Source: Nyssa sinensis (Eukaryota; Streptophyta; Magnoliopsida; Cornales; Nyssaceae). From it: a stretch of 64,000 nt of DNA. The stretch spans positions 5,678,506 through 5,742,505 of the forward strand of contig CM018052.1 of the NCBI GenBank assembly GCA_008638375.1, in the 5' to 3' direction. Position numbers and translations under genes: made by a program. Positions 48,208 to 56,726 of this stretch are shown in pieces (the first letter of the stretch is position 1; every line of letters begins with the position of its first letter). Under the pieces are notes generated by a model. The model was not told where the DNA came from and searched no databases. It saw only the letters and a program-made list of their open reading frames with translations.

Positions 48208-48344
48208 CTTTTGCTTCTCCCGAGAGGGCAGTTTAATGTCTCATTTATTGCACCTCCGTCGTTTGGGATTTCGAAGCTGACTTTTCGCCTAACCGTTGCG
48301 ACGGTTCAACTGGGTGGCCTTTGGTCTTCGAAGGCCTATATAAA
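48208..48344 (+). promoter_or_regulatory. Antisense promoter P2 of element G
   Basis: A 137-bp block with TATA box TATATAAA (48337-48344), sharing with P1 the order TTTTGCTTxTC, GTTTAATGxxxCATTTATTG, CCGTTGxGxCGG, then TATATAAA. Spacing of these motifs is nearly equal in the two copies, so P1 and P2 look like diverged duplicates. Confidence 0.65.
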
Positions 48345-48445
48345 TGGAGGAGGATCATTCGGTTGCGCTCAATCCTTTCGTTCCCAACTGTTCCCTCGTA
48401 GGAGAGTTTTTTAGATGTTCTTCCACAACTGCTGTTTATTCGGAA

Positions 48446-48865
48446 ATGATTGACAATCTTCAGTCTGAGTTGGGAATGATTAAACTGTGGCCGAGAGTTA
48501 ACCTTCCCTTTGATTCAGTCTCCAAGGAAGGGTTAGAGGAGGTTGAGACCTTCTTGTCCATCTTGGCATCCGGTCGAGATTTCTCCGATGGCAGGTGGTC
48601 CCTCCTTGATTCAGCCGAGGCTCGAAGCATCGGTGATGAAGACGAAGGTGAGATGCTTCCTTCCCTCTGCATTCCGGCAGGCACCCTTGCTCAAATCGGC
48701 GGGGGTGTGACAACTGCTCTGAGGGAGATGAATGGGGGCTGTTTTCTCCCCTTTGTGACTTGGCAGAGACCCTTGCTTCAATCGGCCGGGGCGTCATGCC
48801 GATTACAAAGGTGGGGAATGAAAAGTCTCCTGAGGCCCAGAGCCCTCATCATCCGTTGGTACTGA
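48446..48865 (+). CDS. Second antisense ORF of G, unknown protein
   Basis: The open frame runs from 48344, but the ATG there overlaps the TATA box, so the first usable ATG is at 48446 (MIDNLQSELGMIKLWP), giving 139 codons. The protein is acidic, with Glu/Asp-rich parts, and has no domain I recognise. The DNA repeats itself with a spacing of about 87 bp (TLAQIGGGVTT in this frame; TLASIGRGVMP in another), which suggests a frameshift near 48730. A different frame continues with EIIDGDDEMAWVLLDADWG near 48870. Poly(A) signal AATAAA lies at 49140. Whether it encodes protein is uncertain; the promoter and poly(A) signal support a transcript. Confidence 0.4.
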   Translation: MIDNLQSELGMIKLWPRVNLPFDSVSKEGLEEVETFLSILASGRDFSDGRWSLLDSAEARSIGDEDEGEMLPSLCIPAGTLAQIGGGVTTALREMNGGCFLPFVTWQRPLLQSAGASCRLQRWGMKSLLRPRALIIRWY

Positions 48866-49139
48866 GATCATTGATGGCGATGATGAAATGGCCTGGGTAC
48901 TTCTTGATGCAGACTGGGGTTCAGGGTTCCTTCCTTTCAAATGGAACAGGCGGCAGCGGTGATGGAAGGTTGGATCTTGTGCCCTTATATCATCTCAAGA
49001 AGAAAGCAGTGATGCTGCAAATAGTAGTGATATAGTGGCTTTTCTGTAGTAACCTATGTAATGGTGTTTCTGTTATAGCCTTCGGCGTACTTGTTCTGTT
49101 TCCAGTCTTTTTGTACTGATGTAAATCTACTGAAGCATT

Positions 49140-49145
49140 AATAAA
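49140..49145 (+). terminator. Poly(A) signal of the second antisense unit
   Basis: AATAAA preceded by TGTAAAT-type far-upstream sequence and located about 270 bp after the last plausible coding frame of the P2 unit. It is the only canonical signal between 48865 and 49440. Confidence 0.4.
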
Positions 49146-49447
49146 ATTGAGTTCCTTCTTCTCAGATCTGGTGTTCTTCGTATTTGAATGGGCTCTTCTG
49201 TAAAACATTTTCTTGTGTATTTCTGGTATATGAGTGTTCTGAGAATAGATCAAAGAAACTTAGAAAAATGCTTGAATCAAAGTACTTCACTTTTGATCGG
49301 TATTATGGTACTTGTTGCTCGTTTGACAGTTAAGCCAAATATCATAAATATCAGATCTGAGGCGTTCCGATCCAAGAAACTTTAGTTCGTAGATGTTCGG
49401 AACTTTTGTCTTTGGATGGACTGGATCATAGAATCAGCTAATTGAAG

Positions 49448-49830
49448 ATGGACCAGGCTCTGGAGGCCTGTGCATTAATAGGTGGACCAAGTGCTGAGAC
49501 TTGTACATTTATGGACCAGGCTCTGGAGGCCTGTGCATTAATAGATGGACCAAGTGCTGAGACTTGTACATTTTATGGACCAGGCTCTGGAGGCCTGTGC
49601 ATTAATAGATGGACCAAGTGCTGAGACTTGTACATTTTATGGACCAGGCTCTGGAGGCCTGTGCATTAATAGATGGACCAAGTGCTGAGACTTGTACATT
49701 TTATGGACCAGGCTCTGGAGGCGACCAGGCTCTGGAGGCCTGTGCATTAATAGATGGAACAAGTACGAAGACTTGTACATTTATGGACCAGGCTCTAGAG
49801 GCCTGTGCATTAATAGATGAACATTTTAAA
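49448..49830. repeat. 64-bp tandem array in the 3' untranslated part of G
   Basis: ATGGACCAGGCTCTGGAGG starts at 49448, 49511, 49575, 49639, 49703 and 49783. The period is 63-64 bp, with one unit enlarged by an internal duplication. Units differ by only a few bases. The array abuts the end of the integrase frame (49841). No unique spacers separate units, so it is a minisatellite. Confidence 0.95.
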
Positions 49831-49837
49831 GAAAACC

Positions 49838-51119
49838 TTTCTACTGATAATACTTCCGCAAGTGTTCCACGTTCCATGGCCTAGGAACAGGTTTCCCAGT
49901 CATGTCTTCTAGCCAGTAGGTGGTAGGTCGAACAACCTTTGTTCCTTTGTAGGGGCCTTCCCAGTTTGGTGACAACTTTCCCATGGTGGGATCCTTGGTG
50001 TTTTGAAAGACTCTTCTTAAGACGAAGTCTCCAACTTGAAAGCTGACTGTCTTGAGTCCTACCTTGGATTTGTTGACCATTCTCTGTTGATAGGCTTCCA
50101 TCGTGATGCTGGTCTGATCCCTTCTCTCTTCGAGCAAATCCAAGTTTTCCATCAGCTGCTGATCGTTGGATTCTTGCTCAAAGGCCTCAGTCCTCAGGGT
50201 TGGCATACCGATCTCAACCGGAATTACTGCTTCAGTTCCATAGGCTAGTGAGAAGGGAGTTTCTGAGGTTGGAGTTCTTCTGGTTGTTCTGTAAGCCCAA
50301 AGAACCCCAAGGAGTTCTTCTGCCCACTTCCCTTTGGCCTGTTCCAACCTTTTTTTTAACCGTCAAGGATTGTTCGGTTGGTGACCTCTACTTGTCCATT
50401 TGTTTGTGGATGGCCTGGAGAGGCAAAGTGTTGCCTCATGTTGAGATTTTCACAGAATGCCTTGAAGCCTTTACCAGTGAATTGTGTCCCATTGTCCGAG
50501 ATAATTACACGTGGTATGCCGAACCTGCACACAATGTTCTTCCAGGTGCAGTTCTCAACTTCCTTTTCTGTGATATGTGTTAAAGGCTCGGCTTCGGCCC
50601 ATTTAGAGAAGTAGTCGATGGCCACCAAGAGATATTTCCTGTTCGGAGGGGCCCTTGGTAATGGACCCACGATGTCCATCCCCCATGAGCAAAGGGCCAA
50701 GGGCTAGGAATCGGGATAAGCTCATGATGAGGCTGATGTTGGTACGGCGCAAATCTTTGGCATTTGTCGCACTTTCGAACATATTCTTTTGCCTGTTTTA
50801 GCATGCCGGGCCAGTAGTAACCCTGTGATAGAGCTCGGTGGGCTATAGTTCTGCCCTCATTATGATTCCCGCGGATTCCCTCATGTATTTCAGCCAAGAC
50901 ATATTGTGACTCGTCTGGAGCTAAGCATTTTAATAGAGGTTGAGAATACGACCTTCTGTAAAACTTGTTGTTCAGGATCAGGTACCGAGCCACTTTGATT
51001 CGAATTCTCCTGGCTTTGTTTTATCCTCTGGGAGGAGCCCGGATCTTAGGTACTAGAGGATTGGAGTCATCCAGTTCTGGGGCTGTTCATCAATTTGAGC
51101 AACTTGGGCTTCCTCAATA
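49838..51119 (-). pseudogene. G integrase, one frameshift
   Basis: Minus strand. The zinc-binding N-terminus includes HEGIRGNHNEGRT and CDKCQRF (about 50790-50900). The core has GMDIVGPLP (about 50680), ISDNGTQF (about 50500) and NGQVEVTNRTI (about 50390), so the catalytic D, D and E are all kept. The C-terminal part (50347-49841) is continuous and ends PWNVEHLRKYYQ, typical of Tat integrases. A frameshift near 50690 separates the zinc finger from the core and a TAG lies at about 50350. It would insert the cDNA into nuclear DNA. Confidence 0.85.
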
Positions 51120-53158
51120 CTGGGTCCTGGCTAAAAGGTGATTTTTACTGTGGAGTTTGCTTCAGACTTGAGGCGGGAGGCCATGTTAGCCAGAGCATCT
51201 GCTCTACAGTTCTGACTTCTCTCAATTTTCTAGATAGTAAATGTCTGGAAGGAATGCTTCAAGTGGTTTACCAGTTCGGAATACCGGAGCATCCTATCAT
51301 CTTTAATGGCAAATTCTCCCAAGACCTGGCTCACTACCAGTTGGGAATCAGAGAAGACGTCGAGGTTCTGAGCCTCGCATTCCAAGGCAAGCTTTATGCC
51401 TAAGATCAGGGCTTCATATTCGGCTTCATTATTAGAAGCTTTGAATCCCAAGTTGACTGCTTGCCTTGGAATGCGAGCCAGGTCTACCCCTGATCGTTGA
51501 TCGGTTGACGATCCATCAATGTACAGCAGCCAGGTTCCCGAAGTTTCGGTGACTTGTGCTTTGTTCTGAAGTGCCGGGGTGAACTCGGCTACGAAATCAG
51601 CTAAGGCCTGCCCTTTGATGGAGTTTCGGGGTACGTATGATATTTCAAACTCCCCTAGCTCCACAGACCACTTCACCAATCTTCCCGATACCTCAGGTTT
51701 CCTCAGTATTAACTTCAGAGGATAGGCAGTCGGGATCTCGATTGGATGGGCTTGGAAATAAGGTCGAAGCTTCCGAGCTGATATGACCAGGGCATAGGCC
51801 AGTTTCTCTACTTCTGGGTATCTTTTTTTGGTGTCAAGTAGTGCCCTACTGACGTAAAAAATAGGCCTCTGTACTCCTCTGTCCTGTCTGATCAGTGTGG
51901 AGCTAACCACATTTTCGGAGACTGCAAGGTATAGGAGTAGCTTTTCTCCCTGTATTGGTTTTGATAGGAGCTCTGGAGAGGCTAGATACTCCTTTAGTTC
52001 TTGAAAGGATTTCTCGCATTCTTCCGTCCACTGCAAAGTTTTGCTGCCCTTCAGAGCTTTGAAGAAAGGTAGGCAGCGATCAGTGGATTTGGATATAAAT
52101 CTGCTCAGGGCCGCAACCCTGCCATTCAGCGCCTGAATTTCCTTTTTGGTTTTTGGCGACTTTAGCCCAATCAGGGCTTGGATCTGAGTGGGGTCTGCTT
52201 CGATACCCCTCTGAGAGACAATGTATCCCAAGAATTTTCCCTTCGTAACTCCGAAGGTGCATTTCAAGGGGTTGAGCTTCATCCTGTGCTGTCTGAGGAT
52301 ATCGAAGGTCTGGGCTAAGTGCTGGAGGTGGCTGCCTTTTTGAAGGCTCTTTACCAGCATATCGTCGATGTAAACCTCCATGGTGCTGCCGAGCAGTGGG
52401 CTGAACATCTTGTTTACCAACCGTTGATAAGTGGCTCCAGCATTCTTCAAACTGAAAAGCATCACTCTGTAGCAGTAGAGTCCTCTTTCGGTTATGAAGG
52501 CAGTCTTTTCTTAATCTGGAGGGTACATCTGGATTTGGTTGTATCCAGAGTAGGCGTCCATGAAACTCATAAGCTCATGCCCTGCAGTGGCGTCAACCAG
52601 TTGGTCTATTCTTGGTAGTGGAAAGCTGTCCTTGGGGCACGCCTTGTTGAGGTCCGTATAATCAACGCAGACTCTCCACTTGCCATTTTTCTTCTTGACA
52701 AGCACGGTGTTGGCTAGCCACTCGGGATAGAACACTTCCCATATCATCCTGGCGTCTAGCAGCCTTTGGACTTCTTCATTTATAATTCGATGCCGCTCAG
52801 GGGCAATCGGCCTTCTCTTCTGCCTGACTGGCGGGTGATCCGGATCCACCATCAGTTTGTGAGTTATAAGATTAGGATCTATTCCCTCCATGTCTCTGGT
52901 CTCCCAAGCAAAAATAGAGAGGTTGTCTTTCAAGAACCTGACTATCTTTTCCTGCTCGGCGTGTGTTAGGTCTGCGCCGATGTACAAGTAACGCCCCTCT
53001 GCTTCTGAACTGACCAGTACTTTAATGGGCTCGCCAACAGGTTTGGCTCGGCTGTCGCGTCCCCTTGGGCTCAGGGGTTCTTCAATGCCAGATAGGCAAT
53101 CTTCCACCTCGGAAAAGTGAGTGAATACCAGATCTGCACAATCCCAAGTGTGCTGTAA
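51120..53158 (-). pseudogene. G reverse transcriptase and two RNase H domains
   Basis: Minus strand. RT begins near 52850 with FYPEWLANTVLVKKKNGKWRV-type sequence and has an intact YIDDMLVKS active site (about 52372). RNase H follows (YLAVSENVVSSTLIR, about 51930), then a connection, then a second archaeal-type RNase H with YIDGSS (about 51520), NNEAEYEALI (about 51430), SDSQLVV (about 51360) and CRADALANMAS (about 51200). Dual RNase H is diagnostic for Tat elements. Stops interrupt the frame at about 52512 (PD-stop-EKTAF) and 51230 (stop replacing Glu before KIERSQN). The enzyme copies element RNA into cDNA. Confidence 0.9.
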
Positions 53159-53161
53159 TTG

Positions 53162-53884
53162 CTATTTAGGAGCCTTTTCTTTGAAAGCAATAGCGTGGCA
53201 CTCCCGGGAGGTTGGTTGACACCCTTTGACAAAGTGAACGCTCTGGTTGTGGACGTACTTCAGACACTGATGGAGGGTCGAAGTGACTGCCCCTATCTGA
53301 TGCAACCAGGGTCTCTCGATTATGACGTTGTAGGGAGACTTCATGTTTAACACCATGTACTCCGAGATGGTGGTGTTTTGCCCTTCACCCTCTCCTATAG
53401 TGGTAGGAAGGTCGACTCTCCCCAATGGGGTGCTGAGGTTGCCATTAAAAGCTGCCATCACAACAGTGGTGGGCTTGATGTTGTCATGGTCTATCCCCAT
53501 CTGTTTGAGTGGCTCATAGAATAGTATGTTATCGGAGCTGCCAGTATCGACCAGGACTCTCCTGGTTTTGAAGTTGGCGATTCTGAGGGTAATAACAAGG
53601 ACATCACTGTGAGGGCAGTGTACCCCTGCTAGATCTTGCTCGGTGAATTGGATCTCCAGTGCTGGTTTGAGCCTCTTTTCGACGTTGGAGATCTGTAATA
53701 CGTTCGGGGCGGCTCTGGCTTCCCGAGCGTATCTCTTTCTTGCCCTGTTGGACATTCCTGTGACAGGGAAGTCAGCATGGAGGACGTAGATGACGTGGTT
53801 GTTCTGCCTCTGAGGCTCATTTCGTCCCTCCCTGTGCTCCTGCCTCTGTTCGGGCCTCTGGTCTAGCCGCTGTTGAGGCTTGTC
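53162..53884 (-). pseudogene. G protease region
   Basis: Minus strand. The retropepsin-like domain has an intact VDTGSSDNILF active site (about 53550) and a conserved YNVIIERPWLH block (about 53310), where most relatives have YNAILGRPWLH. The upstream linker is rich in Arg/Gln/Glu. A TAG ends the frame at 53162, just before the RT part. It would process the Gag-Pol polyprotein. Confidence 0.85.
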
Positions 53885-55525
53885 TTCTTAGGGGTTCTGC
53901 CTTCCATCCGGCTTGACGAACTCCCGAAGACGTCCCTTCTTTATGAGCTGCTTTATCTCATATCGGAGGGTCCTGCATGTGTTAGTTGTATGTCCATGAT
54001 CTTTATGGAAATTACAATACTTACTTTGGTCCCGCAGACTGGGATCTCCTTTGATTGGTTCCGACCACCTCAGGTTCTCCCGATCTCGGATCTGCCGGAG
54101 TACCTGGTTCGACGTAGTGTTCAAAGGAGTGAAGTTGGTGAATTCCCTTGGTCCGGAGTTGTACACAGCTCTGGGTGCTGTTCTTTTCTCTAGGCTCCTG
54201 GCCCTCTTTTTGTTGGAGTCTCTTCTGTGATCCTCCTTCTTGTGGTCCTCCCGCTTCGGATTGTCCCTCTGGGTCTGATCTCTGCCCTTCTGGGACGTGC
54301 GGTTGGCTTCTTCCAGGTTGATGTATTTTCTGGCCCGATCCATTAATGCCGCCATGTCGACTGGAGGGCTTTTTGTCAAGGAGTCTCTAAACCCACCCTG
54401 GGCAAGCCCAGCAGTTAGGGCTGCTACGAGGAACTTTGGGCTGCAGTCAGTGATCTCAGTGAGTTTGGTATTGAAGCGCGCAATGTAGGCGCGGAGGGAT
54501 TCCTCCTTGGTCTGCTTGATGTTCAATAGGAATTCTGGCCCCCTTTTGAGCCTCCTGCTGGTCATAAACCTATCCAAGAACTGTCTACCGAGCTCGTAGA
54601 AGCTGGTAACTAAGTTCAGAGGGAGGTTGTGGAACCACTTCAGAGAAGTTCCCTTCAAGCTGGTGATGAACGTTCGGCACATGAAAGCATCAGAGGCTCC
54701 GTGCAGGGCCATCGTATGCTGGTAATGAGAGAGATGATCTCCTAGATCTCCAGATCCATCGTACAGGGTGAACTTGGGCACCATGAACTTTCTGGGCCTC
54801 TCCTCTGACATGATGGCGTGAGTGAATGGGGTGGCTAGTCTTCCGAGCAGCCTGGCCAGTTCGTCTTGCTCTGGAGGGTTCAGAGGTCCTCTCAAAGTAA
54901 CTGTCTGATCCATCGACTCGGCAATTTCTTCTACCCACCGCGGGTCTCTGAGTCTGACATCTTGTGAACCCTGCCTGACAGCCTCGGCTTCAGGGTAGTA
55001 GGGTTGATTACGCCCTTCGGACGGAGGAGGATTCCGAACCGGAGGGACTGGTGCTGCATGATGAGGCTCCTACGGTACCGGGTGTGCTCCCGAGGCCCTT
55101 GGAGTTGGGGCTCGAGTAGTGCTCCGGTAATGGACGTCGGGGATGAAGGCGGATGTTCCCCAGCCAGGGACTGTTGACGGCTGCGGATCTCGGCCAGCGC
55201 GAGCAACGCCTGAGGGGTGCCCAGGCTGGTTAGTTGGAGCCTGCGCATGAAGTTCTTCGTTCTCTATGGTAATAGGAGGTTGCGTTCCTGCAACAAAGTT
55301 GACCGGTGGGCTAGGAGAACCCGCCGCTTGGTTCTGCGTGAGTGTTGCCAGTGTTCTAGTGATGGCAAGCAACTGCTCCTGCACCAGTTCATTGTGTCGT
55401 TTTATTGCTTCGAAATCTTGTCGCATAGGATTGGCCGCTGGCCCCCTTGTGCGAGGAGCAGGCGGCTGACGTTGAGCGTTTTGCGAATTTTGAGTATTCT
55501 GTCGTGGTCGGAGATTTGGTGCCAT
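53885..55525 (-). pseudogene. G gag, nearly intact
   Basis: Minus strand, start MAPNLRPRQNTQNSQNAQ at 55525. A Pro/Gln-rich N-terminal third is followed by the retrotransposon gag capsid domain (about 54780-54300), including FTLYDGSGDLGDHLSHYQ and TSLKWFHNLP. Then come a very basic Lys/Arg/Asp segment and a zinc knuckle of the Tat form, CNFHKDHGHTTNTC (about 54000). Two in-frame stops occur, one TAG near 55070 (Gln codon context) and one TAA at about 53888. Apart from these the frame is open for more than 540 codons and continues in the same frame into protease. Confidence 0.9.
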
Positions 55526-55582
55526 GGTTTTCCGGTGAGGAAAGAATTGAGTTTATGAATAGAGCACTTGGAGATTAGTCGA

Positions 55583-55599
55583 TCCCACAGACGGCGCCA
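55583..55599 (-). promoter_or_regulatory. Primer-binding site of G
   Basis: TGGCGCCGTCTGTGGGA on the minus strand, three bases after the 5' LTR tip. It is the standard Tat/Athila-type primer site, unlike the tRNA-iMet sites of A, C, D and E. The exact tRNA (Asp or Arg type) I cannot settle by eye. Confidence 0.9.
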
Positions 55600-55602
55600 A
55601 AC

Positions 55603-56321
55603 TGATGCTGCACTTTTCGGCTCGCAATAAGTATGGACTCCGTGACCTGTAGAACACTCAGAAAGATGATGAGAGGACCACCGGATTGGCTCTGGCGGTA
55701 GCCGCTCCGATGCTTAAGTAAGTAAAAGAATTGAAAGACTGTATTGAAAGCCAAAGAATGAGCATAAAAAATAAAACGTACCTCTAGGGTTTAATTTATA
55801 AGTCGTGGCTCTCCTAAGTTGATTAGGATTTGACGCCATGAATATAGGGATTTGATCATCGGAGATTGCAGTTACCTTGTGGAGCATTGAGTCATAGATG
55901 GAGATAATCATAGATAGTAGTTTCCGTGTTGAAGACTGTTTCCTTATTCCCTGCTTGGCAGTTGTTTACGGAAACCATAAGGTCGAAACCATATGAAGTG
56001 TCTAATAAATATTGCCCAGAACAGAAGGTCTGGAAGATATACGCATGAGAATGCCTTGAAGGTTTTGCCTGCACTGTATGATCGAATTTTTCGGCTCTGA
56101 ATGATATATATATATATATATGTATGAGAATGCCCTGAAGGCTATGGATGCTCTGTATGACCGAGTTTATCGGTTCTGTATGATAGACGTCTATGAGAAT
56201 GCCCTGAAGGCTTGTGGCTGTTCTGTATGATCGGAATTATCAGTTTTGTAGGATCGAGATTTGTTAATTCCGTGGGCACACGTGTCTCAAGGTGATTGGT
56301 GTGTCTGTTTGTGGTACATCA
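55603..56321 (-). repeat. 5' LTR of G
   Basis: 719 bp, same tips as the 3' LTR (TGATGTACC..GCATCA). It is the template for transcription of gag-pol on the minus strand. It differs from the 3' LTR mostly by transitions and by a shorter (TA)n run at 56104-56121. Confidence 0.95.
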
Positions 56322-56726
56322 ATTTCTATATATTTTATATATATATACTATTTCTATTCCAAAATATTAAATTATGGAACGCTGTCCAATTTGGCATAAA
56401 ACCGGGACTCGGTATTATTAATATTTATTTTACCAATTTTAAGTCACCGTTCCATATCTTATATTTTATGTATTTTATTCGCATGATAAATTTTTCTGTA
56501 TCAATTCCATTTATCTGTTTTGGCACTCAATCGGTTAGGTTAATTAATTTCCCGAGCATTTGTTATTTTCAGTGGTCTGAATTAATTTTATATTTTCTAA
56601 TAATTAATTCAATCATGGCTCACAGTACTTTGGGCTATTTCGAATCGTTATCGTCGCGTAATTTATTTTTTATTAAATCGAGGTACAGTCTTGGTTCATG
56701 TCAAATTTTTGGGATATTACAGTTCC

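Larger units (their letters stand above)
44699..56321 (-). mobile_element. Element G: complete Tat-type Ty3/gypsy retrotransposon
   Basis: An 11.6-kb element with LTRs at 44699-45431 (3') and 55603-56321 (5') and a perfect ATTTC target duplication (44694-44698, 56322-56326). The primer site is of the TGGCGCCGTCTGTGGGA type and pol has two RNase H domains, both hallmarks of the plant Tat lineage. By eye the LTRs differ by roughly 25 substitutions over about 700 positions plus the length of a (TA)n run. Between integrase and the 3' LTR there are 4.4 kb with two antisense genes and a tandem array. gag-pol has a handful of stops and one frameshift near 50690, so G was active fairly recently but is no longer autonomous. 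Confidence 0.95.
41150..56721 (-). mobile_element. Solo LTR E2 (minus-oriented), inside E1 and hosting G
   Basis: From TGTCACATCCCGCACCCC to TTGGGATATTACA. Flanks ATTCC (41145-41149) and GTTCC (56722-56726) form a 5-bp target duplication with one change, so the LTR is complete and solo. Net length without G is about 3944 bp (41150-44698 plus 56327-56721). It is related to the E LTRs at its U5 tip but diverged elsewhere. The 42,400-44,600 part holds CT-rich stretches and (AT)n/(GT)n runs with no gene. Confidence 0.85.

Noticed and set aside
49448..49830. Possible CRISPR-like array
   Set aside because: Direct repeats are contiguous without unique spacers, in a plant retrotransposon; it is a minisatellite.
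55217..55558. + strand frames over the G gag region
   Set aside because: They are shadows of the well-supported minus-strand gag frame.
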